Source: Pegea sp. RAD2-039 (lineage: Eukaryota > Chordata > Thaliacea > Salpida > Salpidae). From it: a stretch of DNA of 64,000 nucleotides. Below are positions 1 through 12,563 of the stretch, piece after piece. The position numbers and the translations under genes are program-made. The DNA is taken from positions 496,001-560,000 of the forward strand of contig JAQGEQ010000363.1 of NCBI GenBank assembly GCA_034620365.1, written 5' to 3'. The notes beneath the pieces are model-generated. The model did no database searches. It was not told the DNA's origin and was given only the letters and a program-made list of their open reading frames with translations. Every line of letters begins with the position of its first letter. Position 1 is the first letter of the stretch.

Positions 1-545
1 GAAGTTGTACATGAAGAGATCTTTAGAAGATGAGCAAGACTCGATTGGTAGCTCAAGAAAGATCTTGAGAGGACATGCAAAGATATCACTCACTTCATCC
101 TCATTCAAACTTATTTCTGCTAACGAGGGGTCTTTAAGAAGAGCTACGATTGGTTGAACTGAAATGTTGCTTCGTGTCTGAAGAGGAATCAGCATCCCTA
201 AGATAGTGAAGAGATCAGATGAAAGACCAATCTCTTCTTGTGTCTCTCGAAGAGCGATTTTGATTGGATCTTCGCCTGGAAAGTCTTCCTTCCCCCCTGG
301 GAAACAAATATCGCCTGGATGTGAGCTTAATCGTTGGGAGCGTTTTGTTAAGATTGTGAAGACTTCATTATCGTGTTCAAACAAAATCACTAAAACAGCA
401 GATCTGTAAAAAATTGGTGAAAGAGGAAGATAGAGAAAACTAATTTCGACCTTTTTACTGCAGAAGACATGCTTTGTTTTCTTTCTTCAGAAATTTTGTT
501 GTAACCAGCTTCTAACTTTGTTTTTATGGTGTCAAAATTTATCAT
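1..545 (-). CDS. NUDT7/NUDT8-type Nudix hydrolase, N-terminal part
   Basis: Two exons are visible. Exon 1 is 545-451 and starts MINFDTIKTK. It splices across a 47-bp intron (450-404) into exon 2 (403-1), which runs off the window edge. Exon 2 carries the CoA-pyrophosphatase hallmark RLSSHPGDICFPGGK, followed by a complete Nudix box with GGKEDF, RETQEEIGL and the usual spacing (G-x5-E-x7-REUxEExGU). The leading LTKRS..L..HPG..CFPGG block is typical of peroxisomal or mitochondrial coenzyme A diphosphatases (NUDT7, NUDT8), which cleave CoA and its derivatives to phosphopantetheine plus 3',5'-ADP. That reaction is family knowledge and is not shown here. The start is chosen because 545 is the only in-frame ATG giving a phase-consistent join. 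The C-terminus, and hence any peroxisomal signal, lies outside the window, so NUDT7 and NUDT8 cannot be separated. Confidence 0.85.
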
Positions 546-3500
546 TGTTGTTTTCTTTGTTACATTTATGAAAATTTATCTTCAACAATTTAATTCAATT
601 TGTGGAATAAAATGTCGTGCCTTCTACAAAAATCAATCAATTAATCTAATTAAACTAAAAAGCCTAAAGTTGAATTCATTACAAGAAACCATTTCTCCAA
701 AAAATTAGACTTTTAATATCAAAACAACAAATCAATTAATAAAAGAGAGAAAATCAGGATGATAGGAAGAAAGAATTATTTTCACTTCATTTAGAAAATC
801 ATTTTTTATCTATGACATTTATTTAAATGTTATTATGCTGTAAGCATTTAACTTAATTGGTTGTGCTTGCTTCAAATTATAAAGTTTATCTCAAATAAAA
901 TAAACTAATTGATTAGGAATAAGAGTAGTTAATTATCATATATAAATAGATTGGATCATCAAAACATAATGATGATCACATCAAAAAAGATGACACAATT
1001 TGACTGATATATGGATCAAGTGCAGTTAGTTTTCTGATTAACAACTATATTTCAAAGATAAACCAACAAACTACCATCAAAAAGAACCAACATCATATTA
1101 TAAACATACAAACAACTTCTGGATCTAATGCTAGGATCAGTTGTAATCTTGAATAGTTGCTTCTAATATCAAAGTTCATTTGCAGAGAAAGAGAGGCTTA
1201 ACCCATGCTTTCATCATCATTAAAAAAGCTTGTTTCTTGAAATGGTCTTAAGAGATACTACTTTTAAAGATCAAATAAATGAAAAAAGAAAATTATAAAA
1301 TACAAATGATCCTAAGGTGTTAATTTCTTTGAGGGTTTTGATGTATCCTAGAGTGAAAAGTCAGAAATTTTTTTCCCTTATTTGGTACAAGAGTAGCAAA
1401 AAATAATCTCTACTTGATGTTGAATATATTTTAAATTATTTTGATGCAAGTAAAGATATATCACCATTTTATGACAAATTTACAAAAATATAATGTTTGA
1501 AAGGACAAAATTTCTGTATTTGCTATTTTTATAGTTATTATCTTAAAATATTTATTTCTAGAGTTCAAAGATAAGATAAATTTCTAAAATATCACAACAA
1601 GGTTTATAACTCATTAGTTGTGGTTAGACTTTCTATATTTTTAAAGAATGAACAATTTTTTTATACTTTTGTAATGAGAAAAAAAACATTTCAACCTTTT
1701 TAAAATGCAAAAATTATATGATTACATAGGCAAAATTTGGAATAATTTCAAACACTATCTTGCATAAACTATTGATTAAGAAAACCTTTTTAGAGATAAC
1801 AATAAAAATAAAAACCATTCTTTAAACTCTTACAAAATAAAAAAGTTACTAATAAAGATTGCATTATTATTAATCATTTAAATCAAATTTAAATACAAAT
1901 TATTAATTTAATAAGCACTTAAGAAATTTGAGATTGTAACTTGAAAACTATAAACGTTTTTCTTATTATTTTCTTTTAAAAAATGTTTAATTGATGATGA
2001 CATTTTCAATTAATAATTAATTATTTTCATGACTTTAAAACCTAAATAATTATTAATTATAAGGAAAATGTGAATTAAAAAATGATAATCGTTGAAAAAA
2101 TGAACTATGAGAAACAAGCATAACTAAAGAAAGATACATATTGAAGACAAAAATAGAAAACTATTTAAAATAAAAAGAAATTGTTTGTAAAGATGTTAAT
2201 TTGTTGATTTTTCATTATATTTGTTATTCTCAATGCGTAAACCAAAATAAAGTTTGATGCTCGACAATCAACTTTTATATATTAATTTAATAAAAGCTTA
2301 TAAATGATCTTTTTAAAATGTAAATAAAATCTACATTAGTAGATACTTTTGTATATTACATTTTTTGAAATTCTTTAAAATCTTTTCAGTTTTCTATAAA
2401 AATCGACTATCTTCTATTATTAGTTCAAAAAGCGCTATTTTTATACATTTCTTGAAAAAAAAATATTAAAGATTCGAAACCATGTACAATGATTTGTTAA
2501 ATATGCTTTTACGAAATATATGTTGTTGCAGTAGTATATTTCAAATAAAGCATCTTTAGCAAAAGTTTATTTATAGTTTAATTTTTGAGTTTGTAATTTT
2601 GTCAAACAATTTTTTTTATTAATAAACATACTACTCATTATATATTAGTTAAATTTAGCAGCTAGTTTTTCAATATTTAAGGTATTTAAAGAATCATATA
2701 AAATAATGAAAAACTAGACTTTTACCAAGCTTGTAAATTCTTAGTATTTTTTAGATATTTGATGTAAGATTAGTGAAACAAAAAATTGATTTAAAGGTTG
2801 AACTACATATAAAAACTAAAATTTAGAAAATTAGCCTTAAGATTAAAGCAAGAAACAGATAAAAAGTTCTTTATTATTTGCTTGAAATTTATTAGCTCTT
2901 ACTTACACAATAAACTATATAATTATCATTACAATATTTCTTCAGTAAGACTGTTATACGAAAAAGAGCACATGATTTATGTTGCTAGTTGCTTGTTATG
3001 TATTGGCTTGTTAAATCAGTCTAGTTTGATCTGTAGATTCAGTGTTCGAATAAAGAAACATTGTATTATGTGCCGAAGACTTCTTACTTCTCATATTGTA
3101 GTATACCGCAAGTTATTTACTTTCTAATACTTGTCTGAAATTTCTTCCCAGGAACTTAATTTGCTTTCAAAAAGTCTCTTAGGCTCTTAATTCCTTTAAA
3201 ATTTATCTTACTTATGAAGAAATTCAAATTCACCAATTGATTGTTCTAATTTTAAAAAGTATAAGTTTCAACAGTTTTTCAAATTGTTCAGTTCCACTTT
3301 TAGTGATAAATAAAAACTTTTGATAACTGAATTACAGATCGAAAAAACCACATTCATCAAACTTCATAAGAATTTTGTTCAGTGGACATCTGAAATATTT
3401 TCTTATTTCTGATTAAAATAATTACTTTGTTTAACTGAATTTATCAATACCAGATATATTTATCTTAGACAGTTCTTTTAATAACTTTGACTGACCAATT

Positions 3501-4373
3501 GATTAAATCACATGATAAATAAACATAAACCACAGGTCATAATAAACGTAAGTTTCAGTTATACTTACCTCGCCTAAAGATTGGACTTTATAAACTTTGA
3601 ACGTAGTCATGTACTTAGATAATTATGTTTTCTTTTATCTTTCCAGAGATTTTGTTTAGAATACTAAAAGATTGATCATTAAGATAGCATTATTTCAAGC
3701 ATTAATGAGAATTTATTCAGTAGCCACGTACATTATCATGGAATAAACTTTTAATTATTCTTTTTTTTGTTATAGAGTTCTAACGTTTGATAAATGAAAT
3801 ACTAACCTGCTCTTTTAATGGTTTCATCTATGAAAACTGTACCTTACAAGTTTTTGTTCTATGTAAAAAATTATGGTTGGAGTTCAAAACCACTTGTCTG
3901 TTTTGGCTTCTATGCGCTTTTTTAATTACATAATTGTTTAGATTATCTATTTTTATTTTTGATTATCTTAAAACAATTATGTAATAAAATTTGCTTCACT
4001 TAAATTTGTAAATTTTTTGAAAACTTTTTGTTTTTTTTGTTAGCAAAGCAGTTACTTGTATGCTATAAATAAGCTGTAAACATTTGCATTTAGTACATAA
4101 TTTAAATTTTATGAGCACTAATTTGTTTTATTGCTTTTTTATTTACCTAAATATTATGTTAAAGTTGTTTTGTTTTATGGTATTTAATTGAAATAACTAG
4201 TTTTGATTCTGAAAGTTGTTCATCTTATCTTTTTTAATGTTTATCATTTTGATTATATCTTTAGCATACTGATTTAAAAAATCAAACTTTGTTCAACGGT
4301 AAAACAAATTTTAAAATAGTTTGACTTTTTCAGCATATACTTTTTCAGTCAGATATTAAAGTTTAAAAATCAG
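546..4373. other. AT-rich intergenic spacer
   Basis: About 3.8 kb between the divergently transcribed Nudix gene (-) and SLC6 gene (+). It is very AT-rich with many poly-A/T runs. The longest frame, 2882-3127 (+), has no recognisable motif and no coding-like composition. The 5' untranslated regions and promoters of both neighbours should lie here, but I cannot place them. Confidence 0.6.
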
Positions 4374-6939
4374 ATGTCGTTAAGTTTGAGAGAGGAAAAT
4401 TTTCAAGAAGAAAAGATCGAAGTAGACCTTGCAGACGTCAATCAATTTAATTCATCGGGGTCAAGCCCGGGAAGCAATGAAGATGATACTATAAAAGGAG
4501 AAATTCTGCCTGAGACAAAAGAACGGCCCCAATACAAAAATAAGGCGGAGTTTCTCCTCACTTGTATTGGTTTTGCTGTGGGTTTAGGAAATATCTGGAG
4601 ATTTCCTAAAATTGTACAAGATAATGGTGGAGGTGATTTGATGTCTCGATTGACTTAAGACTTGTAATTGATACCATTTTTCCCATAGGTGCTTTTTTGA
4701 TTCCATATGTCGTCATGTTCTTTCTGGAAGGAGTTCCTTTAGTATACTTGGAGCTTTCTATTGGTCAACGGATGAGAAGTGGAAGTGTGTGGAAGAAGAT
4801 ATCGAAATATTTCCTTGGTAAACATCTCAACTGTTTCAAACTTTTGTTCATCTTTTTTTTGTAGGAGTTAGTGTTTGCAGTATGATGATCTCTTTTTTGA
4901 TTGGTTGTTATTACAACACTATCATTGCTTGGTGTCTTTACTACCTCGTTAAGTCGTTTGTAAGTTGAATTGATGAAGATCATTAAAACCATCTCATAAA
5001 TACTTTCCGTCACAGAGATCTCAGCTTCCTTGGGGATATTGTACGACTGATGCTGTCGCACTTGGATGTACAAACGCTACGTCGACACAGCATTTTTTCT
5101 TCAGAAATGTCTTAGATATCTCACCTGCTATTGAAGTTTCTGGCGGAGTCCATTCACATATCGCCGTCTTCTTACTTATAGCGTGGATTGTAGTCATTCT
5201 TTGTATGATCAAAGGAGTCCAATCTCTAGGAAAGGTTTAGATAAACTATAAGTTTACTTTTTTCTGTTATCAATCTTATATTGTTTTCAGGTGGTTTACT
5301 TCACTGCTTTATTTCCCTATGTTATAATCTTCATCTTTCTTGTGCGAGGTCTGACGCTAGAGGGCGCTCAAGAAGGACTTGCTTACTTCTTCACACCAGA
5401 TGTAAGAGTCAGTTGATAAAAACATCTTTCTAACCATTTTGTGAGCAGACATCTAAACTGCTTGATGCCAATATCTGGCTTGCCGCAGCAACTCAAATCT
5501 TCTTCTCCTTAAGCATTGGTTTTGGAGGCATGATTGCATTTTCCAGCTTCAACCCAATTGACTCAGATGTAGAGGCAAGTACATGGATTGTGTGTTGTGT
5601 TAACAGTTTGACGAGTCTCCTTGGAGCAATTATTGTTTTCTCGATCCGTGGCTTTGAAGCTGTAAACCAATCAAAGGACTGCATTGCGACGTGAGAAGAT
5701 CTTTATTTTTCAAACTGTTTTTTATCCGGAAACCTTATCATAGAAACTTGCAACTGATTGGCTTGTCTGGCGAAAATATCACAAATGCCGAAGCATATAA
5801 TGACTTGCTTACCAGTCGATATGGATCAATTGATGCTGCATTAAGTACTTCTAACTTAACGACCTGTGACCGGACCACTTTTATGTCTGAGGTTGGTCAC
5901 TATCAGAATATAGTTCTAAAAATATCAATTTTAGAGAAATTATATTTAATAATCATTCAATCAACAACTGGCTGTAAATTAAAGTGTTTCTTTTCAATAG
6001 AGCGCTGGTGGTACTGGATTGGCTTTTATTGTCTTTGCTCGAGCAGTTTTACAAATGCCAGTCCCTCAGTTATGGGCTGTCCTCTTTTTTTTTATGTTAA
6101 TTCTTCTTGGACTGGATTCGATGTTTGGTAATGTTGAAGGAGTCATCACGCCACTGAAAGATTTGGGATTGACAAAAAAACTTCCTCATGTTGTGGTGTT
6201 ATGTAAGTTACTCTTCACATATCGATTGACTTTAATATTTAATTCTTCTAAGGTATTGTTGGATTCGCTAAATATCTTATTGCTCTCACCTTCACACAAG
6301 GATCAGGATATTACTGGATAGATGTCTTTGATTCTTATGCTGGTTCTATTCCTCTTCTAATAGTTGCTTTTTGTGAGCTTATAATCGTTGGGTGGTTCTA
6401 TAACTACTCAAAGTAAATCACAAATTAATTTTAATAAAAATAATATATTATATAAAAACTTGTTCCAGGTTTGCTGATGATATGGCTGAAATCTTACCAC
6501 CAGCAAACAACTTTATTCGTAAAGCTATTAGATTTTACTGGAAAGTAACAATCCAGTTTTTGAGCCCGTTAACTTTGTTTGTTGTCTTCTGGTACTACTT
6601 CTATATAAGAGTTACTTCTACCAACAACTATATAACATTCCCTATAACGGTAATTGATTATGTTTGTAGAGAAATTTGAAAACTAAACGGAAATTGATGT
6701 TGCAGGGTAAAGTTGAAGTTCCCTACCCAACCGTAGCAGTTGCAGTTGGAGTGATCTTGACACTGAGCTGTGTCTTGTGGATTCCTGGGTTTGGTGTTTT
6801 CAATTTTGTGAAGTCAAAACTGATAGAACTGAAAAAGAAGAAAGGTTCAATGTATGAGATGGGTACTACATCAAGATTCCTTGATTCAAAAGAAATGAAG
6901 ATAACAGCTGAGAGAGATATCCTTCAATCTGTAATTTAA
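4374..6939 (+). CDS. SLC6 Na+-dependent amino-acid transporter, B0AT-like
   Basis: Eleven exons join in phase: 4374-4632, 4689-4817, 4865-4959, 5016-5234, 5291-5401, 5449-5690, 5744-5891, 6001-6202, 6253-6412, 6469-6649 and 6706-6939. They total 1,980 bp, giving 659 residues, a normal SLC6 length. TM1 carries the sodium/substrate signature [13 protein letters not shown], then NGGGAFLIPY and [15 protein letters not shown]. Later segments include [29 protein letters not shown] and TQGSGYYW. The [12 protein letters not shown] segment, together with the [12 protein letters not shown] extracellular region, resembles the SLC6A15-A20 (neutral amino acid/imino acid) branch rather than monoamine or GABA carriers. 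By family knowledge it is a 12-TM plasma-membrane symporter coupling Na+ to uptake. Introns are 47-109 bp. The exon 7 donor (GTTGGT at 5892) is weak, so that boundary is the least certain. Substrate is inferred only from subfamily resemblance. Confidence 0.93.
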
Positions 6940-8985
6940 ATTTTTTTCGTTGAGTTTTTACAAATTCAAAATTTTTAAAAGAATCAGAATGTTAATTAGC
7001 TGAAATCATGTAGCTTTTAACAGATTTTTGATATAAAATTAAATGTTGAACTTTAAAAAAGCTACAGATTCATTTGTGACAATTTTAAAAATTGTTTTTT
7101 TTTCTTACCAGTACTTTAAACTTTCTTTTTTGTCAATGTTTTCTTTATTTCAAAAGATATATAAACAGATTTTAACTTTCTTAAATTGTCGGATAATTTC
7201 AGTGAACTATTTTGTCAATGCAGAACCCGCTTTTGTTTTGTAACTAAATTATTTTCAATTTAGAAATTTGTTACTCTTAAAGTAAATTTACAGTTGAAAA
7301 TTTATTTAAACTTTTTCTAACTAAATATTTAAATAATATAAACAAAATTGTGTTTATATTTTTATTAACAAAAACGTTCTTTGTAAACAAGGAATAAAAC
7401 CGAATCTTTAATTTTGAGTTTTATCACAAATTAAAACTGTTCTGAACAATTGTCTACTTTTCTTTAAATTCAAACCAGGAAAAATCAGTTAAGTAAATGA
7501 TAGATTATCTAAGTGTTATTATCAGATAATGTTATGTCGCCTAATCAGTTGTAAAAGCAATTTAGTTAATAATTTTAAGCACTTGCATACTTTGAAAAGC
7601 TTAGAATACCACTAAGTACTTATTAATAGTACAAGGAAGTTATAGATTTTGAAAATTTCTTATCAAAATAGCAGCAGTTTTTTTAAAACTTTTTAAAAGT
7701 TAAAAAAGGATAACTAAAAATAATCTAATAACTTTAGCTCAGAAATATCTTTTTTTAGTTTAAATATTTATAAATTATTAGTCCTAGATAAGTTTTGTTA
7801 AAAATCAGTTTATAAACAAATAAGTTTGAATAAACTTTTTTTGTTTTGACTTTAAAAGCTTTAGTAACATAAACAATAATTGTAGAAAATTATACTCAGT
7901 ACATTTCAAGTAGCTATTTTGGTACGTTTGTAAACAAAAGAATATTTTTAATTTTCCTATTTCCACAGATCAATCTTTGTCTACAAGACACATTTGTTTA
8001 CTTTATTATTGTTAGTAAATACAGTGTTTACACATGGAGGTGACTAAATGACTTATTTGGTCTTTTACTTTACTATTAGCTTCAACGCGAGGTTCAACTA
8101 CTGTCAATGGTGGTACAAATCAACGGTTTATCATTCTGTTAGATTAACACATAAGAAACACAATCACCGTAGTTGTAGTATCACCTGCCTTAGCCGAGAA
8201 CTGCCATGCTGTTAGTCAGTGCAGAAGATTATTATCCCTTAAAGTATTTTTAAACAAGCTTTGCTATTTATTTAAATTATATTTGTTAATATCTATACAA
8301 CAAATTAATCTAATTGATTTTAGTATCTGTAAGCAAATCTATAAATAAAGGTAAAAAAACGAAATAATTATTGAAGTGTTTGTGTGCTATAGGCTAAAAC
8401 ATTTAAAGACTTTAATTTTTGATTACATTTTACAATTCTAGTTAAAAACTAACTCTAAATAATTTATTTTATTAAAATGTACAATCCAATAAAGTAAATA
8501 TGTAGCTGAAAAATTTTAAAGATTTTTTTTAGAATAATTTCGAAATAATGAATAAAGTTAAAGAAAGAAAATTTTTCTTTTTAAATACAGCATTCTGTTT
8601 TTCAAATTGAGGAAAAATTATTAAGAAAGCAATATTTCAATAAGGAATAGTTTTGTTCTTTCATATTCCATTTTCAACATGTTTGTATATAATTAGGTTG
8701 TGAAATACATTTTACAAGGCAAGTGTTTAGTGTGTCTTGCTACCAAATATGGAGAACTAAGAATGATTACATCTGTAGAACTTTATTAAGAGTTCAAATA
8801 ATTAATTGAGCGTTGTAATCTAGTTAATACAATTAAACAATTTTTTAAATTCTGCTTAATGGTAGAATTATTACCTTTTTCTAATTTTTGTCGCTAATTT
8901 TAGAAATATTGAAATTTGTGTAGCAATAAAAATTCGTCTAGAAATTTATTTTAAATTTGATGCACTAAAAATATTCATTTAAAGA
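6940..8985. other. AT-rich intergenic spacer
   Basis: SLC6 3' region followed by AT-rich DNA. A slightly GC-richer patch at about 8030-8230 has no open frame or RNA fold I can support. The 7043-7243 (+) frame is low-complexity K/F/L-rich and probably not a gene. Confidence 0.5.
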
Positions 8986-9135
8986 TTATATGCTTTGAGG
9001 ACTACTGAAATGCCAAGTGTTAAATCTTTTGCTTTCTATATTTATAACTTTATGGATATTATTTGTAAGAATGTGTGTTAGCGGGAGGTGCTCTCTTCAG
9101 GCACCCACCTTCGCATTTATTGAATGAAATAAATA
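8986..9135 (+). mobile_element. LINE 3'-end fragment, copy 1
   Basis: A solo 3' tail of the same LINE family as the longer copy at 29991-30790. It starts near TATATGCTTTGAGGACTACT and includes the hairpin region GTTAGCGGGAGGTGC..GGCACCC. It ends in GCATTTATTG followed by an AATAAATA-type tail. It is extremely 5'-truncated, as expected from target-primed reverse transcription. No coding part remains. The following spacer (9136-9852) holds nothing else I recognise apart from the 5' region of the next gene. Confidence 0.85.
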
Positions 9136-9852
9136 CATTATTTAGATAAAGTTATAAGGATATCCTGGGTGAATTTTGAAATTTGTAAAAGAAAAATATT
9201 TATATAGAAAATTGAGAAAATTATTGAACAAATCTTTGATAATTTTATTTCTAAATTGGTAACAAATTTCCAGAAATATTAAATTAAAAGTAAAGAAAAA
9301 TTCAAAACAAATATTTGATTTCAATCTTTGCTCAAAGTCTATAAACTGAAAATAGTTTCTATTGATTTTTATTAAAAAACAAACATTATGAATAAGTTGA
9401 TGAAAACATGAAACTTAGATTGTTAAACGGATCCATTAATAGAAGCTCCTAAGAAAAGTTTTTTAAATAATTACTTAATTTGCTTTCAACATTACAAATT
9501 ATAAAAAACCGTCGATTGACATTTAAAGAAAGAAATAAAAACTTGTTAAATAAAGCGATCATTGACTAAAGCAACAGTTGCTAATAACAACATGCCAGCT
9601 TTTCTGTGATGTGAGAAGTCGGCTAAATCAACAAATCCAACAAAAGTTGGAAAAGAAAAAAGCATTTGAAGAGTAGAATAACTTTTGTGTTTGGTTAAAG
9701 AAGGTCATTTCTTCAACTGAAGTAGCAGATTTGTTTCGAGAAAAGTTTTCTTTAAATTTGATTTTTAGCTTTCAGTTTTGTTGCTGATTTCAGAGACTTT
9801 TCGCTTCGATTTCTTCTTGTTTTTTATCAGCTTTGTTTTTCAGCTTGTCACA

Positions 9853-11637
9853 ATGCCATCTCACTTAGGCTATGGCATGAATGTCCCTTATCTAGACAGA
9901 GGTCCAAAAGCTGCCACAGAGTATCACACTCTCACTAATTTACCCTTTAAGCCTAAACCCTGGACCAAACATCGCTACAACCAAATTGGGCGACCACTGA
10001 CCGCGATGACGTCACAACAACTCACTCAAGACCTAGAGAGCAAGGATTCTCATGAAGACACACCAAAGCAGTGTGGAGGTGAATACGCAAAGTTTCTGAA
10101 GGGGCAGGAAGACTGTAGGGTCGTGGGTCCCTCTCAGACCTTCATCGATTCTCGAAGATACATCCACAGCTTTCGTTTGAGGCTCCGACCTCCCAGTGCC
10201 ACCTCTGTGACTCAGATGCCAGCATCCGTAGTAACAATGAGATCACGACTGGAAGAAGATGAGAAAGAGTTTGAGAAGAAGATGAAGATCATTGAAGATC
10301 ATATGTGGAAGCATAAACAAGAGGAGCGGGAGTTGAAGCGGATGGAAGGAGATGTGAAGAAGAGTAAGAGATTGGTGATGAGAATCGCGCGAGACTTCGA
10401 GAGCTCTAAGACTCGAGAAATGCTGGAAGAAGAAAAGAAGTTGACGGAATCGATAAAGAAGATTGAGAAGACACGCGTGGAAGGAGTGCGCGTGAAGCAG
10501 GCGCGTACACGAACACGAAGCAGTAGGGCACAATCGGGACTTCGACAGCGGCGAAAAGTTGAACGCGAGAAGTTGCTCGTGCGCAGTGACGCGGAACGAC
10601 AGTACAAGCGTAAAATTAGTGAAATGGAAATGAAGAAAAGTGAAATGGCAAGGTTGACGCGCGCGTTTGAAGAGAAGTTGTTACGTCACGAGAATGAGAC
10701 TCACAAAATTAGTAAAGAGCTTGCTGATTTATCGATCCAGATGAATATGGAAGCTATGCGTGCGAAAGCAGAAGAAGAAGCGATGAAGCGTGACGAACGT
10801 ATTCAAGTAAAACGCTATGTGGCGGAGGACCGACGTCATGAGATACAAATGAGCAAGAAGATGCGGAAAACGCACGGGATTAGTCGCGGCGCCGAAGATC
10901 GACGAAGAAGAGCGAGTGGAGAGTTAAGTGGGACGATTTCTCACATCAGTGAAAGACTTCGTGATGGAGATCGAAGAGTCAGTGACAACCAGCATCGAGT
11001 CGAGATGAATATGACGTCACAGAGGAAGTTGCAGGAAGCGACGGAAGCGACAAAGCTGGAGAAGAAGAAGAAGGAGCTGGAAAGGAAAGTGGAAGGACAC
11101 GTAATTAAAAAGATGACGTCGATGCAAAGAGCGAAAGAAGCGCGAAGAAGAATCGATGAAGAGCGGAGTGAGAGCTGGAGGAAGACTTTTGAAGAGCATC
11201 AGAAGAACTTCCTCCGAGGAAGGAACAGAGATTTGTTGAAGAGTTTGGAGAAAGTAGTTCAAAGTGATGGGGAGCTGGAGATGAAGATGTATCAGAAAGT
11301 GAAGAAAGATCATCAGAGATGTCAAAGTGGGCAGCAAATGACGAAAAAGTTGAAGCAGAAAGTGATTCAGACAAGATTTTCTACTGGAAGGAAGAATCAA
11401 GAAGACATTTTAAGATCAAATTTGCAGGAAAAGAATCTGTTGATGAAGTTAAAAAAAGCTGAAAGTGATTTGAATCATTTGCAAAATGTCAAATCAACAT
11501 CTGAAGGATTACTTCACAAATATAGAAACGCTTCGAACGAAACCAAATTTGTCTGTGAACAATTAAATCATGAACAGAAACGATTAGATGGAATCGGGGA
11601 GAAAACCGACCATTTTAACACGATCACTGTGATGTAG
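9853..11637 (+). CDS. intronless coiled-coil protein, family not recognised
   Basis: A single open exon of about 594 residues from the ATG at 9853 (context cacaATG, MPSHLGYGMNVPYLD) to TAG at 11635-11637. An in-frame ATG at 9778 adds about 25 hydrophobic residues, but lies in a pyrimidine-rich stretch full of AG dinucleotides that looks like 5' UTR or a splice acceptor region, so I prefer 9853. The first ~130 residues are non-coiled, with proline and aromatic residues (NLPFKPKPWTKHRYNQIGRP). The rest is almost continuous E/K/R/M-rich heptad sequence, a long parallel coiled coil. There is no signal peptide or catalytic motif. The style recalls axonemal or cytoskeletal CCDC/tektin-like filaments, but I cannot assign a family. 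It is GC-richer than its surroundings and lacks introns, unlike every other long gene here. An AATAAA at 11731-11736 is a likely polyadenylation signal. Confidence 0.85.
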   Translation: MPSHLGYGMNVPYLDRGPKAATEYHTLTNLPFKPKPWTKHRYNQIGRPLTAMTSQQLTQDLESKDSHEDTPKQCGGEYAKFLKGQEDCRVVGPSQTFIDSRRYIHSFRLRLRPPSATSVTQMPASVVTMRSRLEEDEKEFEKKMKIIEDHMWKHKQEERELKRMEGDVKKSKRLVMRIARDFESSKTREMLEEEKKLTESIKKIEKTRVEGVRVKQARTRTRSSRAQSGLRQRRKVEREKLLVRSDAERQYKRKISEMEMKKSEMARLTRAFEEKLLRHENETHKISKELADLSIQMNMEAMRAKAEEEAMKRDERIQVKRYVAEDRRHEIQMSKKMRKTHGISRGAEDRRRRASGELSGTISHISERLRDGDRRVSDNQHRVEMNMTSQRKLQEATEATKLEKKKKELERKVEGHVIKKMTSMQRAKEARRRIDEERSESWRKTFEEHQKNFLRGRNRDLLKSLEKVVQSDGELEMKMYQKVKKDHQRCQSGQQMTKKLKQKVIQTRFSTGRKNQEDILRSNLQEKNLLMKLKKAESDLNHLQNVKSTSEGLLHKYRNASNETKFVCEQLNHEQKRLDGIGEKTDHFNTITVM

Positions 11638-12563
11638 ATCATTTAAAAGATCTTAAAGAATATTTATTAACTTCTTTCTGTTTTCAGTTTCTTTGTAATT
11701 TTCATTTATCTTTTTTCCTGGGTATTTTGTAATAAAAGCCATTTTCAAGATCTCTTATTTTGCTTATATACGTATTTCATTGAAATCTTTACTAACCTCA
11801 AAATAAATTTGAACAATTTATGTGATATCTAAACTGAGATTAAAGCTATTTTATGTTTTTGTGAATTTAATTAAAACTCTGCTGAAATTATAAAAAATAA
11901 ACTTTATACAAAAGACTAATCTTCATGTATTTGAGTTTTGCCTTTAATCAAACTTTGTTAAAGTTTATAATTTTCTCAATAGCTTTGCCATGATTTAAAA
12001 AAAAAAGTATTTTTAGATGCAGATTGAGTTTTGTTGATATTTACAAACCTTCTAGTACAATTAGCATCTAATTTTGAACTCAGTCAATGGTAACAGTTAT
12101 GAATAAGAAGTGTTTAACATTTAAGCTAAGGCTGATAATATTAACTTATGAATAAAAGTAATTAAGTAAGATTAGAGTTTAGACATTAATCTTTCTAATT
12201 TGCTGTTTTAAGCTTCAAAACTTTAATAGTTATATTTTTATATCTTAAATTGTGTATAAGGTTGATGTTTGGAAGCAAAGCAATTATCGTTGAGAATTTT
12301 TGATAAAGTTCATCTTATATAGATTGAATATATAACCCTGATGAGATGTCACTAAAGTGATTATTAATTAAAATACTTGTGCAGATAAATAGATTTTATT
12401 TTGCAGCATTTTACAACTTCAAAGCTACAAGGATAAAGTGGCTAATAATAAAAATGACTTCAGACAAACATGGCTTTTGCAGTTAGCTTAAGCACCAAAC
12501 CCTGCAGCTGCTTTTCATTCTCTTTATAACTTTTTTGAACACAAATATAAGAATAAAAATGGA
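11638..12563. other. convergent intergenic spacer
   Basis: 3' regions of the coiled-coil gene (+) and the MyBP-C-like gene (-) meet here. AT-rich, with no further feature seen. Confidence 0.55.

Noticed and set aside
2882-3127. 81-codon open frame (+)
   Set aside because: In AT-rich spacer, with no motif, no plausible splice partners and a composition like neighbouring non-coding DNA.
10243-11400. Several antisense open frames rich in L/F/S/H
   Set aside because: Mirror images of the E/K/R-rich coiled-coil gene. GC-biased codons keep the opposite strand open.
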